Shown: positions 28,792 to 39,852, counted from the first letter of the stretch. The stretch is DNA of 64,000 bases from Flavobacterium keumense (GCF_029866485.1 NZ_CP092332.1:1240001-1304000); one strand, 5' to 3'. Program-made: numbers and translations. Notes: generated from the sequence alone by a model not told the origin.

Positions 28792-29784
28792 ATGGCAATA
28801 TTTAATTTTCAGAAGCCCGATAAAGTTATCATGATCGATTCAACCGATTTTGAAGGTAAATTTGAATTTAGACCTTTAGAACCTGGTTATGGATTGACTG
28901 TTGGTAATGCACTTAGAAGAGTTTTGCTTTCAGCATTGGAAGGTTATGCAATTACATCGGTTCGTATCGAAGGTGTAGATCATGAGTTTTCTACTATTTC
29001 AGGAGTTGTTGAAGACGTTACTGAAATTATCCTTAATCTAAAACAAGTACGTTTCAAACGTCAAATTGAAGATGTCGATAATGAATCAGTTACTGTATCA
29101 GTTTCTGGTAAGGAGCAATTAACAGCTGGTGATTTTCAAAAATTTATTTCAGGTTTTCAAGTTTTAAATCCAGAACTTGTAATCTGTAATTTAGATAGTA
29201 AAGTCAAACTGAATTTCGATTTAACTATCGAAAAAGGTAGGGGATATGTTCCTGCTGAAGAGAACAAAAAACAAAATGCTGCAATTGGAACCATTTTTAC
29301 AGATTCTATTTTTACTCCGGTAAAAAATGTAAAATATGCTATTGAAAACTTCCGTGTAGAGCAAAAAACAGATTATGAAAAATTAGTTTTTGAAATCAAA
29401 ACTGATGGGTCTATTAATCCAAAAGATGCACTAACCGAAGCTGCTAAAGTTTTAATTCACCATTTCATGTTGTTTTCGGATGAAAGAATCACTCTTGAGG
29501 CAGACGAAATCGCACAAACAGAATCGTATGATGAAGAATCATTACATATGAGACAGTTGCTTAAAACTAAGCTTGTTGATATGGATCTTTCTGTAAGAGC
29601 ATTAAATTGCTTGAAAGCGGCTGAAGTTGACACACTTGGTGATTTGGTATCTTTCAATAAGAATGACCTAATGAAATTCCGTAATTTTGGTAAAAAATCG
29701 TTAACTGAACTAGATGAGTTAGTGGCGGTTAAAAACCTTACTTTCGGAATGGATTTAACAAAATACAAACTAGATAAAGAATAA
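28792..29784 (+). CDS. rpoA: DNA-directed RNA polymerase subunit alpha
   Basis: Alpha subunit, 330 residues. The N-terminal assembly domain holds [20 protein letters not shown] (from about 31). The C-terminal domain holds the helix-hairpin-helix segment [20 protein letters not shown] and [13 protein letters not shown]. Located between rpsD and rplQ, as in the alpha operon. Confidence 0.98.
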   Translation: MAIFNFQKPDKVIMIDSTDFEGKFEFRPLEPGYGLTVGNALRRVLLSALEGYAITSVRIEGVDHEFSTISGVVEDVTEIILNLKQVRFKRQIEDVDNESVTVSVSGKEQLTAGDFQKFISGFQVLNPELVICNLDSKVKLNFDLTIEKGRGYVPAEENKKQNAAIGTIFTDSIFTPVKNVKYAIENFRVEQKTDYEKLVFEIKTDGSINPKDALTEAAKVLIHHFMLFSDERITLEADEIAQTESYDEESLHMRQLLKTKLVDMDLSVRALNCLKAAEVDTLGDLVSFNKNDLMKFRNFGKKSLTELDELVAVKNLTFGMDLTKYKLDKE

Positions 29785-29824
29785 TCTAATTTGCCATTTA
29801 TGGTAGATTACATTTCATAAAGCA

Positions 29825-30334
29825 ATGAGACACGGAAAAAAAATCAATCACTTAAGCAGACAGACTGCACATAGAAAATCTATGTTGGCTAATATGGCAT
29901 GTTCATTAATTGAGCACAAGCGTATTAATACTACTGTTGCTAAAGCAAAAGCGCTTAAACAATTTGTTGAGCCATTAATAACAAAATCAAAATCTGATAC
30001 GACTCACAATCGTCGTGTTGTATTTTCATACTTACGTAGTAAATATGCCGTAACTGATTTATTCAGAGACGTTGCTGCTAAAGTAGGTGACCGTCCAGGT
30101 GGATATACTCGTATCATTAAAGTTGGAAATCGTTTAGGAGATAATGCTGATATGGCAATGATCGAATTAGTTGATTTTAATGAACTTTACAACGGAGGGA
30201 AAAAAGAAGTTAAGAAAGCTAAAAGCCGTCGTGGTGGGAAAGCTAAAAAAGCAGAGGAAGTAGTTACAGAAGCAGCTCCGGTTGCCGATGCTCCGGTTGC
30301 TGAAGCTGAACCAACAACAGAAGCTGCTGAATAA
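29825..30334 (+). CDS. rplQ: 50S ribosomal protein L17
   Basis: Tunnel-exit 50S protein, 169 residues. [20 protein letters not shown] opens the conserved core of about 120 residues. The tail, about 128-169, is a Lys-rich then Ala/Glu/Pro-rich low-complexity extension of a kind common in Bacteroidota. Last gene of the ribosomal run; a strong terminator follows. Confidence 0.97.
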   Translation: MRHGKKINHLSRQTAHRKSMLANMACSLIEHKRINTTVAKAKALKQFVEPLITKSKSDTTHNRRVVFSYLRSKYAVTDLFRDVAAKVGDRPGGYTRIIKVGNRLGDNADMAMIELVDFNELYNGGKKEVKKAKSRRGGKAKKAEEVVTEAAPVADAPVAEAEPTTEAAE

Positions 30335-30360
30335 TTATGGTAGTAATTATTCAATAATAT

Positions 30361-30399
30361 AAAAGGATAAGCTAATTTTTAGTTTATCCTTTTTTTTTG
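30361..30399 (+). terminator. Terminator of the ribosomal operon
   Basis: AAAAGGATAA and TTATCCTTTT arms continue into an inner CTAA/TTAG stem, giving about 15 pairs and a triloop, followed by a T-run. Confidence 0.9.
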
Positions 30400-30444
30400 A
30401 ATTATAACTTATCATTTGAAAAATTAAAATCTTCAAACAATTAA

Positions 30445-30475
30445 TTGCATGTGCTGCTTTTATAAATTAAATTTG
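30445..30475 (+). promoter_or_regulatory. Promoter of carA
   Basis: TTG at 30445-30447, a 20-base spacer and a perfect -7 TAAATTTG at 30468-30475, 18 bases before the chosen carA ATG. The position rules out the longer frame that begins upstream of it. Confidence 0.65.
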
Positions 30476-30493
30476 CAGCATATTTTACAACAC

Positions 30494-31594
30494 ATGAAAT
30501 ACACAACTAGACAAAGTGCCATATTACTATTAAGTGATGGTACCATTTTTCACGGAAAATCAATTGGAATAAGTGGAACTACTTTTGGAGAAGTATGTTT
30601 TAATACTGGAATGACAGGATACCAGGAAATTTTTACAGATCCATCGTATTTTGGTCAAATCATGGTAGCTACCAATGCACATATTGGTAATTATGGTGTT
30701 AATGATTCAGAGATTGAATCGGATGGAATAAAGATCGCTGGTTTAGTTTGTAAAAATTTCAGTTTTAATTATTCTCGAGAAGATGCTTCTGAAAGTTTAG
30801 AAGAGTATTTTACGAAACAAAATTTAATCTGTATTTCGGATGTAGATACACGTGCTTTAGTAAGCTATATTCGTGATAATGGCGCAATGAATGCGGTGAT
30901 TTGTACCGATGGAACGCCTATTGAGGATTTGAAAACTGCTTTAGCCAAAACTCCTGATATGAAAGGACTAGAATTGGCTTCCAAAGTATCTACGACTACC
31001 CCTTATTTTTATGGAGATGAGAAGGCTACCTATAAAATAGCTGCTTTGGATTTAGGTATTAAAACCAATATCCTTCGAAACTTTGCATCAAGAGATTGTT
31101 ATATTAAAGTTTTTCCTTACGATTCTACTTATGCTGATTTGGCTTCATTTAATCCAGATGGTTTCTTTTTATCGAATGGTCCTGGCGATCCAGATCCTTT
31201 AACTGGGGCTATTGGTGTGGCAAAAGAAATTTTAGCGAATAATAAGCCTTTATTTGGAATTTGTCTGGGACATCAAGTAATTGCTCTTGCCAATGGGGTA
31301 TCTACTTATAAAATGTTTAATGGACACCGAGGAATTAATCACCCAGTAAAAAATGTGATTACTGGCAAAGGAGAGATTACGTCTCAGAATCATGGTTTTG
31401 CTGTCAATAAAGAAGAATTAGAAAATCATCCTGATTTGGAAATCACTCATTTGCATTTGAACGATGGTACAGTTGCTGGAATGCGTATGAAAAATAAAAA
31501 TTGTTTTTCTGTACAATACCATCCAGAGGCTAGTCCGGGTCCTCATGATTCGTCCTATTTGTTTGATCAATTTATTGAGAATATGAAAAAATAA
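30494..31594 (+). CDS. carA: Carbamoyl-phosphate synthase small chain
   Basis: Glutaminase subunit that feeds ammonia to CarB for carbamoyl phosphate (arginine and pyrimidine synthesis), 366 residues. The N-terminal CarA domain opens MKYTTRQSAILLLSDGTIFH. The class I amidotransferase domain shows the nucleophile Cys in FGICLGHQVIALANG and the His/Glu pair in QYHPEASPGPHDS. The frame could be extended to 30449, but the promoter lies inside that stretch. carB is not in the window. Confidence 0.96.
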   Translation: MKYTTRQSAILLLSDGTIFHGKSIGISGTTFGEVCFNTGMTGYQEIFTDPSYFGQIMVATNAHIGNYGVNDSEIESDGIKIAGLVCKNFSFNYSREDASESLEEYFTKQNLICISDVDTRALVSYIRDNGAMNAVICTDGTPIEDLKTALAKTPDMKGLELASKVSTTTPYFYGDEKATYKIAALDLGIKTNILRNFASRDCYIKVFPYDSTYADLASFNPDGFFLSNGPGDPDPLTGAIGVAKEILANNKPLFGICLGHQVIALANGVSTYKMFNGHRGINHPVKNVITGKGEITSQNHGFAVNKEELENHPDLEITHLHLNDGTVAGMRMKNKNCFSVQYHPEASPGPHDSSYLFDQFIENMKK

Positions 31595-31619
31595 ATAACT
31601 CCATATTTGGATGTTATCG

Positions 31620-31648
31620 AAAGCGGAGTATTTAACTCCGCTTTTTTT
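31620..31648 (+). terminator. Terminator of carA
   Basis: AAAGCGGAGT and ACTCCGCTTT form ten pairs around a five-base loop, followed by T residues. Confidence 0.9.
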
Positions 31649-31761
31649 ATGTAACATTTTACAGTATTTAAGTGTTATTTCTTTTAAAATTTTGATATTC
31701 ATAATTCCGCTATAATTTGCACTAATAAATTACAACGTTTTCGTTAATAAGATTGATTTTT

Positions 31762-31796
31762 TTTGTATTCTGATTGCGAAAGATGTAATATATTTG
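31762..31796 (+). promoter_or_regulatory. Promoter of eno
   Basis: TTTG at 31762-31765 and a perfect -7 TATATTTG at 31789-31796, spacing 23, at the long end for this promoter class. Confidence 0.55.
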
Positions 31797-31830
31797 CGTT
31801 TAAAATATAGAGTTCAACATTATAAAATAA

Positions 31831-33129
<1,299 letters not shown>

Positions 33130-33150
33130 ATAGGTCAAATAGTATTTTTT

Positions 33151-33185
33151 AAAGCCATTCACGGTTCGTGAATGGCTTTTTTTTT
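33151..33185 (+). terminator. Terminator of eno
   Basis: AAAGCCATTCACG and CGTGAATGGCTTT give a thirteen-pair stem with a GTT loop, then a T-run. Confidence 0.92.
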
Positions 33186-33238
33186 GAATTTTAACATTTT
33201 CACTTCTATTTTCACTTTCAAATTAATATAAAATTGCT

Positions 33239-33246
33239 TAAATTTG
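33239..33246 (+). promoter_or_regulatory. -7 promoter element for gltA
   Basis: Perfect TAAATTTG, 40 bases before the ATG. The -33 element is unclear. Confidence 0.5.
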
Positions 33247-33286
33247 AGAAATATTTATTTATTCAAGTTTATTTCCTTTTAATATT

Positions 33287-34558
33287 ATGTCAAAAATAGC
33301 AACATTAACAATCGATGGCAATCAATTTGAGCTTCCAGTTATTACAGGAAGTGAGAATGAAGGAGCGATCGACATTAGTAAATTACGTGACGCTTCTGGT
33401 TTAATTACTCTCGATCCTGGTTATAAAAATTCAGGTTCTTGTAAGAGTGGGATTACCTTCCTTGATGGAGAATTAGGTATTTTGCGTTATCGAGGTTATG
33501 CCATTGAGGATTTAGCCGAAAAGTCAAATTTTTTAGAGGTTTCTTATTTAATTATTTTTGGCGAGTTGCCAACAGCAGCTCAATTACATCAATTTGAGGA
33601 AGACATTAGAAAATATACTTTGGTGAATGAGGAAATGAAAAACATCATTGACGGTTTTCCAAAAACTGCTCATCCTATGGGTGTATTATCTGCTTTGACT
33701 AGTGCTTTGACAGCTTTTAATCCAAAATCGGTTAATGTTGATAATAGTGCGGAGATGTATGAGGCGGTATGTAAGACTATGGGGAAATTTTTGGTTATTG
33801 CAACTTGGACTTATAGAAAAAGTATGGGATTCCCTTTGAATTATTATGATAATACAAAAGGATATGTTGAAAATTTCATGCGATTGATGTTTGAATTGCC
33901 TACTGGACCTTATGCTGCCAATCCAGTTGTGATTAATGCATTAGACAAGTTGTTTATTCTTCATGCTGACCACGAACAAAACTGTTCTACTTCTACTGTG
34001 CGTATGGTAGGTTCTTCTCATGCTGGTTTATTTGCTTCTATTTCTGCTGGTGTGTCTGCACTTTGGGGACCACTTCATGGTGGCGCTAATCAAGCTGTAC
34101 TTGAAATGTTAGAGGAAATTTATAAAACAGGAGGTGATGCAGAGAAATATTTAGCTAAAGCTAAAGATAAAAATGATCCGTTCCGTTTGATGGGATTTGG
34201 GCATCGTGTTTATAAAAACTTTGATCCAAGAGCCAAAATTATTAAAAAAGCGGCAGATGAAGTTTTAGGTACTTTAGGAGTACAAGATCCTATTTTGGAT
34301 ATTGCTAAAAAGTTAGAAGCGGCTGCTTTAGAGGATGATTATTTCAAATCAAGAAATTTATATCCTAACGTAGATTTCTACTCTGGTATTATCTATAGAG
34401 CCTTAGGAATTCCGACCGATATGTTTACAGTTATGTTTGCAATTGGAAGATTACCAGGTTGGATTGCACAATGGAAAGAAATGCGTGAAAATAAAGAACC
34501 TATTGGTAGACCAAGACAAGTGTATGTAGGTCATCCTTTAAGAGAGTTTAAAAGATAG
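33287..34558 (+). CDS. gltA: Citrate synthase
   Basis: Condenses oxaloacetate and acetyl-CoA at the entry to the TCA cycle; 423 residues, the type II (hexameric) length. Catalytic-site segments are present: HADHEQNCSTSTVRMVGSSH, GPLHGGANQAVLEM, and FGHRVYKNFDPRAKIIK with the second active-site His; the catalytic Asp falls in NVDFYSGIIYRALGIP. It is a single-gene unit with its own promoter element and terminator. Confidence 0.97.
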   Translation: MSKIATLTIDGNQFELPVITGSENEGAIDISKLRDASGLITLDPGYKNSGSCKSGITFLDGELGILRYRGYAIEDLAEKSNFLEVSYLIIFGELPTAAQLHQFEEDIRKYTLVNEEMKNIIDGFPKTAHPMGVLSALTSALTAFNPKSVNVDNSAEMYEAVCKTMGKFLVIATWTYRKSMGFPLNYYDNTKGYVENFMRLMFELPTGPYAANPVVINALDKLFILHADHEQNCSTSTVRMVGSSHAGLFASISAGVSALWGPLHGGANQAVLEMLEEIYKTGGDAEKYLAKAKDKNDPFRLMGFGHRVYKNFDPRAKIIKKAADEVLGTLGVQDPILDIAKKLEAAALEDDYFKSRNLYPNVDFYSGIIYRALGIPTDMFTVMFAIGRLPGWIAQWKEMRENKEPIGRPRQVYVGHPLREFKR

Positions 34559-34576
34559 CCTAATTCTGAATAATCT

Positions 34577-34605
34577 AAAGCTTCACTTTTGGTGAAGCTT
34601 TTTTT
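34577..34605 (+). terminator. Terminator of gltA
   Basis: AAAGCTTCAC and GTGAAGCTTT, a ten-pair stem around a five-base loop, followed by T residues. Confidence 0.9.
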
Positions 34606-34635
34606 ATTACCTTCGCTTTCTTAATTCCCGAATTT

Positions 34636-35550
34636 ATGTTGCAATTACATGTACAAGACGAAACGTCACGCTTGCGTGCGGTGGTTTTAGGAACTGCAGA
34701 AAGTAATGGGCCTACTCCACTGGCTGAGGAGGCTTATGATCCTAAATCATTAGAGCACATCAAAGCTGGAACTTATCCTGTTGAAGCCGATATGGCACTG
34801 GAAATGGATGCTTTTGAGTCGGTCTTACAAAAATATGGAGTTACGGTTTTTCGCCCTCAACTCATCCCGAATTACAATCAGATTTTTACTCGTGATATTG
34901 GATTTGTTATTGATGATGTTTTTATAAAGTCTAATATTTTACCTGATCGAGAGCGTGAGCTCGATGCGATACAGTATATCATCGACCAAATAGCACCTGA
35001 TAAGGTGGTACGACCTCCTGAAGAAGTTCATATTGAAGGAGGAGATGTGATGTTGTGGAGGGATTATATTTTTGTAGGGACTTATAAAGGGAGTGATTAC
35101 AAAGACTATATTACTGCCCGAACTAATCTGCAAGGGGTAGAGTACCTCCGAAAACTATTTCCCAATAAAATAGTAAAGGAATTCGATTTGGTTAAATCCA
35201 AAATAGAAGCCCGAGATAATGCCTTGCATTTGGATTGTTGTTTTCAGCCTGTGGGTAAAGACAAAGGAATTATATACAAAAGAGGCTTTCGTGAGGAGGC
35301 GGATTATTTATTCTTAGTGAATTTGTTTGGAAAAGAAAATTTGTTTCATATCAAGCGCAAGGAAATGTACCATATGTATTCTAATGTGTTTTCCATAGCT
35401 CCAGATGTTGTTGTTTCTGAAAGGAAGTTTAGCCGTTTGAACCATTGGCTTAGAGAAAACGGATTTACAGTAGAAGAAGTACCTTATGCCGAAATAGCTA
35501 AACAAGAAGGGTTGTTGCGTTGCTCGACATTGCCATTGATTAGAGAATAA
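34636..35550 (+). CDS. Dimethylarginine dimethylaminohydrolase-like / amidinotransferase-family protein
   Basis: A 304-residue pentein-fold enzyme of the arginine deiminase superfamily. Motifs: FTRDIGFV (near 90), HIEGGDVML (near 135), HLDCCFQPV (near 194), and near the C-terminus LLRCSTLPL with the catalytic Cys at about 296. Members act on guanidino groups (arginine, methylarginines or amidino transfer); the substrate cannot be told from sequence alone. A second superfamily member follows directly, which suggests a linked arginine/citrulline pathway. A weak -7 match (TACCTTCG) lies about 20 bases upstream. Confidence 0.75.
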   Translation: MLQLHVQDETSRLRAVVLGTAESNGPTPLAEEAYDPKSLEHIKAGTYPVEADMALEMDAFESVLQKYGVTVFRPQLIPNYNQIFTRDIGFVIDDVFIKSNILPDRERELDAIQYIIDQIAPDKVVRPPEEVHIEGGDVMLWRDYIFVGTYKGSDYKDYITARTNLQGVEYLRKLFPNKIVKEFDLVKSKIEARDNALHLDCCFQPVGKDKGIIYKRGFREEADYLFLVNLFGKENLFHIKRKEMYHMYSNVFSIAPDVVVSERKFSRLNHWLRENGFTVEEVPYAEIAKQEGLLRCSTLPLIRE

Positions 35551-35554
35551 ATGT

Positions 35555-35615
35555 GTTTAAAGTTTAAAGTTTAAGGTTGTTGCTAACTTTAAACTTCTAA
35601 CTTTAAACTTTAAAC
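35555..35615 (+). repeat. Imperfect inverted repeat between the two pentein genes
   Basis: Tandem GTTTAAA units (35555-35573) face tandem TTTAAAC units (35588-35615), able to form a long A/U-rich hairpin. There is no T-run. It looks like one of the short intergenic repeats of this genome. Confidence 0.6.
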
Positions 35616-35625
35616 AATAAAAAAA

Positions 35626-36567
35626 ATGAACCAAACTACTAACGCTATCCTAATGATTCGCCCCGTGGCGTTTCGAATGAACGAACAAACTGCTGTCAAT
35701 AATTACTACCAAAAAGTGTTGGACGGATTATTACCCGCAACGGTTAATGCTAAGGCACAACAGGAATTTGATGCTTTCGTTGCGCAATTGCGTGCTGTGG
35801 GTATTCAGGTTATTGTGGTAGAGGATACTACTGATACTGATACGCCCGATAGTATTTTTCCAAACAATTGGATTTCGTTTCACGAAAATGGTGATGTGGT
35901 TTTGTATCCTATGTTTGCTGAAAACCGTCGTTTGGAACGTCGTGAAGATATCTTAGATGTATTAGAAGACGAGGGTTTTGTGGTCAACGAAATAATGGAT
36001 TACACTTCGGCAGAAACTGAGGGGTTTTTCTTGGAAGGCACTGGGAGTATTGTGTTGGATCGAGAAAATGGAAAAGCGTATTGTGCGTTGTCTCCGCGCG
36101 CTGATGAAGAATTGTTTATTGAGTTTTGTGAAGATTTTGAATACACCCCCGTTATTTTTGAAGCCTTTCAGACTGTTGGTGATGAACGTAAGTTGATTTA
36201 TCATACCAATGTGATGATGTGTATTGGTGATACTTTTGCCGTAATTTGCGCTGATTGTATTGACGATAAAAAAGAACGTAAAATGGTCTTGGACAGTTTG
36301 CGTGGTGATGAAAAAGAAATAATTCTGATTACTGAAGCACAGTTGAATCATTTTGCGGGTAATATGCTAGAAGTAATTGGGGCTAATGAGCGACGATATT
36401 TAGTGATGAGCGCTTCGGCATACCAAAGCTTAACCAAGAAACAAATTGCCCAATTAGAAGAGCATGTGACTATTTTGAAAGCTAGTTTGGATACTATTGA
36501 AGCTTGTGGAGGGGGTAGTGCGCGTTGTATGATAGCTGAAATTTTCTTGCCTAAATCGACGGTTTAG
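35626..36567 (+). CDS. ctlX: Arginine deiminase-related protein, CtlX type
   Basis: A 313-residue pentein-fold hydrolase, resembling the citrulline-utilisation hydrolase CtlX. Motifs: PNNWISFH (near 83), FLEGTGSIVLDR (near 135), HTNVMMCIGD with catalytic His, and EACGGGSARCMIAEIF with the catalytic Cys301 close to the C-terminus. The name follows the database family from memory; citrulline as substrate is unproven here. It lies 75 bases after the previous family member. Confidence 0.75.
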   Translation: MNQTTNAILMIRPVAFRMNEQTAVNNYYQKVLDGLLPATVNAKAQQEFDAFVAQLRAVGIQVIVVEDTTDTDTPDSIFPNNWISFHENGDVVLYPMFAENRRLERREDILDVLEDEGFVVNEIMDYTSAETEGFFLEGTGSIVLDRENGKAYCALSPRADEELFIEFCEDFEYTPVIFEAFQTVGDERKLIYHTNVMMCIGDTFAVICADCIDDKKERKMVLDSLRGDEKEIILITEAQLNHFAGNMLEVIGANERRYLVMSASAYQSLTKKQIAQLEEHVTILKASLDTIEACGGGSARCMIAEIFLPKSTV

Positions 36568-36576
36568 TCCGAATAA

Positions 36577-36610
36577 TTTGACACAAACGTTTCTTTTTTG
36601 ATTACTTTTG
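36577..36610 (+). promoter_or_regulatory. Promoter of the CoA-binding protein gene
   Basis: TTTG at 36577-36580, 22-base spacer, perfect -7 TACTTTTG at 36603-36610. ATG follows 19 bases later. Confidence 0.55.
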
Positions 36611-36629
36611 TAGCATACAATTTAAATCG

Positions 36630-36995
36630 ATGAAAAATAAAAAAACTTTGGTGCTTGGGGCAACTACTAATCCCGAACGTTATGCTTTTAAAGCTATTGC
36701 TGCTTTGGTTGCCAAAGGGCACTCGGTAGTAGCGATTGGGCAAAATACAGGTGAAGTGGCAGGTATTACAATTCAAACTAAAGCACTACCTATTAAAAAC
36801 ATCGATACAGTTAGTTTGTACCTCAATCCAGTTCGTCAAAGGGAATATTACAATTATATTATTGAAGCCCATCCTAATCGTGTTATTTTTAATCCAGGAA
36901 CTGAAAATCCGGAGTTTTATCAATTGTTAGCATTGAACGATATTCAGGTGGAAGTGGCTTGTACTTTGGTTTTATTGGCTACCAACCAATATTAA
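36630..36995 (+). CDS. CoA-binding domain protein
   Basis: A 121-residue single-domain protein with a CoA-binding (Rossmann-like) fold. LVLGATTNPERYAFKAIAAL is the nucleotide-binding start, and the strand-turn IFNPGTENPEFYQLL is typical of the CoA_binding_2 family. Its cellular role is not known. It has its own promoter, and recR behind it has a separate one. Confidence 0.8.
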   Translation: MKNKKTLVLGATTNPERYAFKAIAALVAKGHSVVAIGQNTGEVAGITIQTKALPIKNIDTVSLYLNPVRQREYYNYIIEAHPNRVIFNPGTENPEFYQLLALNDIQVEVACTLVLLATNQY

Positions 36996-37018
36996 GTCAA
37001 TTCATTTATCCAATTCAC

Positions 37019-37026
37019 TATTTTTG
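37019..37026 (+). promoter_or_regulatory. -7 promoter element for recR
   Basis: Perfect TATTTTTG ending 5 bases before the recR ATG; the transcript is probably leaderless. Confidence 0.5.
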
Positions 37027-37031
37027 TATCC

Positions 37032-37652
37032 ATGGAATTTTCTTCAAAATTATTAGAAAAAGCAGTTAACGAAATGTCGCAATTGCCAGGTATTGGTAAG
37101 CGTACGGCTTTGCGATTGGTTTTGCATTTGTTGAAACAGCCTCAGGAGCAAACGCAGTATTTGTCTCAAGCACTTACTACAATGCGCGAAGACATCAAAC
37201 ATTGTACTAGTTGCAATAATATTTCGGATTATGATTTGTGTGAAATTTGTTCTAATACCAATAGGAATCATCAAATTATTTGTGTAGTAGAGGATATTCG
37301 CGATGTGATGGCTATTGAAAACACAGGCCAGTTTAAAGGAATTTATCATGTATTGGGAGGAAAAATATCACCAATTGATGGAGTAGGTCCGAGTCAGTTG
37401 CATATTAATCCTTTGATTGAAAAAGTAAAACAAGGAGGGGTAAGAGAAATCATTTTTGCGTTAAGTTCTACTATGGAAGGAGATACTACCAATTTTTATA
37501 TTTACAAGCAAATTATGGATTATCCAGTGGAATTATCTACGATAGCAAGAGGGATTTCGGTGGGAGATGAACTAGAATATGCAGATGAAGTAACATTAGG
37601 ACGTAGTATTTTACAACGGGTTCCGTTTGAAAAATCCATGGTAAAAAATTAA
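37032..37652 (+). CDS. recR: Recombination protein RecR
   Basis: RecFOR pathway protein that helps load RecA on gapped DNA, 206 residues. A helix-hairpin-helix ([17 protein letters not shown], about 18-34) is followed by a four-Cys zinc finger ([18 protein letters not shown]), a Toprim domain ([14 protein letters not shown]), and the C-terminal Walker-like part [18 protein letters not shown]. All family elements are intact. Confidence 0.96.
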   Translation: MEFSSKLLEKAVNEMSQLPGIGKRTALRLVLHLLKQPQEQTQYLSQALTTMREDIKHCTSCNNISDYDLCEICSNTNRNHQIICVVEDIRDVMAIENTGQFKGIYHVLGGKISPIDGVGPSQLHINPLIEKVKQGGVREIIFALSSTMEGDTTNFYIYKQIMDYPVELSTIARGISVGDELEYADEVTLGRSILQRVPFEKSMVKN

Positions 37653-37681
37653 ATAAAAGTCAAACGACTAATTATAAATAA

Positions 37682-39073
37682 ATGAAGATTACAAAAATTT
37701 GTTGTATTGGAGCAGGTTATGTGGGAGGGCCTACCATGGCGGTAATTGCTCAAAAATGTCCAGATATTCAGGTAACGGTAGTAGATTTGAATGCTGATCG
37801 TATTGCGGCTTGGAATGATAAAAACGTAGATGCTATTCCGATTTATGAACCAGGATTGAGTGCTGTTGTAGCAGAAGCCAGAGGCAGAAACCTCTTTTTT
37901 TCTACAGATGTTGAAAAAGCCATTGATGAAGCGCAATTGATTTTTATTTCGGTAAATACGCCTACCAAGACTTATGGAAAAGGAAAAGGAATGGCTGCCG
38001 ATTTGAAATACATTGAGTTGTGTGCGCGTCAAATTGCTCAGGTGGCCAAAGACAATAAAATTGTGGTCGAGAAATCTACGTTGCCTGTTCGTACTGCCGA
38101 GGCGATTAAAAATATATTGGACCATACAGGTAATGGAGTGCAATTTCAAATTTTGTCAAATCCAGAATTTTTAGCAGAAGGAACTGCAGTGGAAGATTTA
38201 TTGCATCCAGATCGTATTTTAATTGGTGGTGATACTACTCCTGATGGGCAAGAAGCGATTCAGTCTTTGGTGGATGTATATGCGAATTGGGTACCCAGCG
38301 ACAAAATTTTAACGACCAATGTTTGGTCTTCTGAATTATCTAAATTAACAGCTAATGCTTTTTTAGCGCAGCGTATTTCTTCGATTAATGCGCTATCTGA
38401 ATTATGTGAAAAGACAGGAGCTGATGTAACCGAAGTAGCTCGTGCTATTGGGATGGATAGTCGCATTGGTTCTAAATTTTTAAAGTCTTCTGTTGGTTTT
38501 GGAGGCTCTTGTTTTCAAAAAGACATATTGAATTTGGTCTATATCGCTAAGTCGTATGGATTGAATGAAGTAGCAGATTATTGGGAACAAGTGATTATCA
38601 TGAATGACCATCAAAAAAGACGTTTTTCGGCTAAAATTGTTCAAACATTATACAATACAGTAGCATCTAAAAAGATTGCTTTTTTGGGTTGGGCCTTCAA
38701 AAAAGATACTAATGATACTCGAGAATCGGCAGCTATTTATGTGGCGGATGATTTGATTAATGAACAGGCCCAAATCGCTGTATATGATCCGAAGGTACCT
38801 GCGGCTAAAGTGCTGGCTGATTTGGATTATTTGGAAACACGTACACCTGAGTCCAATGCACAATCAGTAGCCTCTTTTGGTACACCTTACGAAGCCTGTG
38901 CTGGTGCGCATGCTATTGCGGTATTGACTGAATGGGATGAATTTACCACCTATGATTGGCAAAAAATATACGATGGGATGCAAAAACCTGCTTTTATATT
39001 TGATGGGCGTAATTTATTGCATCGTTCTGAAATGGAAGCTATTGGGTTTGTTTATCACGGTATTGGGGCTTAA
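37682..39073 (+). CDS. UDP-glucose 6-dehydrogenase
   Basis: NAD-dependent oxidation of UDP-glucose to UDP-glucuronate, a capsule or exopolysaccharide precursor. It has 463 residues: NAD site [12 protein letters not shown] (8-19), [12 protein letters not shown] (159-170), and the catalytic Cys277 in [12 protein letters not shown]. The length and the VGGPTM form are like those of the animal-type Ugd group rather than the shorter E. coli type. It is the first gene of the polysaccharide region; the substrate is inferred. Confidence 0.88.
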   Translation: MKITKICCIGAGYVGGPTMAVIAQKCPDIQVTVVDLNADRIAAWNDKNVDAIPIYEPGLSAVVAEARGRNLFFSTDVEKAIDEAQLIFISVNTPTKTYGKGKGMAADLKYIELCARQIAQVAKDNKIVVEKSTLPVRTAEAIKNILDHTGNGVQFQILSNPEFLAEGTAVEDLLHPDRILIGGDTTPDGQEAIQSLVDVYANWVPSDKILTTNVWSSELSKLTANAFLAQRISSINALSELCEKTGADVTEVARAIGMDSRIGSKFLKSSVGFGGSCFQKDILNLVYIAKSYGLNEVADYWEQVIIMNDHQKRRFSAKIVQTLYNTVASKKIAFLGWAFKKDTNDTRESAAIYVADDLINEQAQIAVYDPKVPAAKVLADLDYLETRTPESNAQSVASFGTPYEACAGAHAIAVLTEWDEFTTYDWQKIYDGMQKPAFIFDGRNLLHRSEMEAIGFVYHGIGA

Positions 39074-39130
39074 TTTTTTTTAACTTTTAAATAATGTCTA
39101 ACCTTGGCGTCACTGCCTGCGGCTGGCAGG

Positions 39131-39150
39131 CTAGCGTCTTTGCGGCAAAA
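39131..39150 (+). repeat. Short repeat just before the NusG-like gene
   Basis: CTAGCGTCTTTGCGGCAAAA; a 19/20 match lies at 44750-44769 ahead of the chain-length gene. A small inverted repeat (CCTGCGGCTGGCAGG, about 39116-39130) adjoins it. Confidence 0.6.
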
Positions 39151-39154
39151 CAAC

Positions 39155-39619
39155 ATGAACTGGTACGTACTTTATACAAAACCCAAATGGGAAAAAAAAG
39201 TTACCGAGCAATTGCAAGCTATTGGAATTGAATGCTATTGCCCTTTGGTGACCAAAGAGCGTCAATGGTCGGATCGAAAAAAGAAGGTAGAAGTACCGTT
39301 GTTTAATTCGTATGTTTTTGTGCATTTGGAAGATAAAGATCGTCCTTCGGTGTTTCAATCTCCAGGGGCAGTACGGTATTTGTTTTGGTTGCAAAAACCT
39401 GCGATTGTCCGTGAAGACGAAATTGCTACTATTAAAAAATGGCTCAATTCTCCTGATCTTGCTGAAATTGAAGTGAGTACCTATCAAGTAGGCGAAACCA
39501 TTCAACTAGAATCTGGTCCTTTTGTGAACCAACAAGCTGTAGTGCAGGAAGTAACTGCTTCTCACTATATTCTAGTTTTGGAATCAATGGGTTGTGTGTT
39601 GAGGATGAAGCATAAGTAA
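39155..39619 (+). CDS. NusG-like transcription antiterminator (UpxY-type)
   Basis: A 154-residue NusG paralogue. The NusG N-terminal domain opens MNWYVLYTKPKWEKKVTEQL; IECYCPLVTKERQWSDRKKK and PLFNSYVFVHLE follow. A KOW-like C-terminal segment (about 108-130, YQVGETIQLESGPFVNQQAV) precedes the end. Such proteins help RNA polymerase read through long polysaccharide operons (UpxY in Bacteroides, RfaH in E. coli). The frame extends to 39104, but those 17 codons are translated repeat sequence. It sits between ugd and the export genes. Confidence 0.88.
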   Translation: MNWYVLYTKPKWEKKVTEQLQAIGIECYCPLVTKERQWSDRKKKVEVPLFNSYVFVHLEDKDRPSVFQSPGAVRYLFWLQKPAIVREDEIATIKKWLNSPDLAEIEVSTYQVGETIQLESGPFVNQQAVVQEVTASHYILVLESMGCVLRMKHK

Positions 39620-39629
39620 GTGTTGTCTG

Positions 39630-39690
39630 TTGATGGTTGTCAGTTGATGGTTGTCAGTTGACGGTTTTCAGTTGACAGTTCAGTTGACTG
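39630..39690 (+). repeat. Degenerate 14-bp tandem repeat
   Basis: Unit TTGATGGTTGTCAG occurs twice exactly, then as TTGACGGTTTTCAG and as shortened TTGACAGTTCAG, ending TTGACTG. Similar GTTGTCAGTTG words recur at about 40740-40775. Confidence 0.8.
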
Positions 39691-39784
39691 TGGTACTTTA
39701 GTCAACGTAATTACTTTTTTCTGCCACGAAACTGTCGACGCTAGGTCGCAAAGGTTTTATTATTTGTTGTCGGTCATTCAGAAG

Positions 39785-39852
39785 GCAGAGAAGCCTGCCT
39801 GCGGCAGTCAGGCAATCTTTAGTTGTATTGGTTAAACTTCGTAAATCGTACT
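39785..39852 (+). repeat. 68-bp inverted repeat, left copy
   Basis: Exactly the reverse complement of 44581-44648 over all 68 bases. It contains the inner near-palindrome GCCTGCCTGCGGCAGTCAGGC. The two copies enclose the cytidylyltransferase, manC and wza genes. Confidence 0.9.

Noticed and set aside
30449..30493. Longer N-terminus for carA
   Set aside because: The -7 promoter TAAATTTG lies inside this stretch, and the normal family start is at 30494.
39630..39690. Possible CRISPR array
   Set aside because: The repeated unit is 14 bases, head to tail without spacers, and degenerate; no cas gene is nearby.
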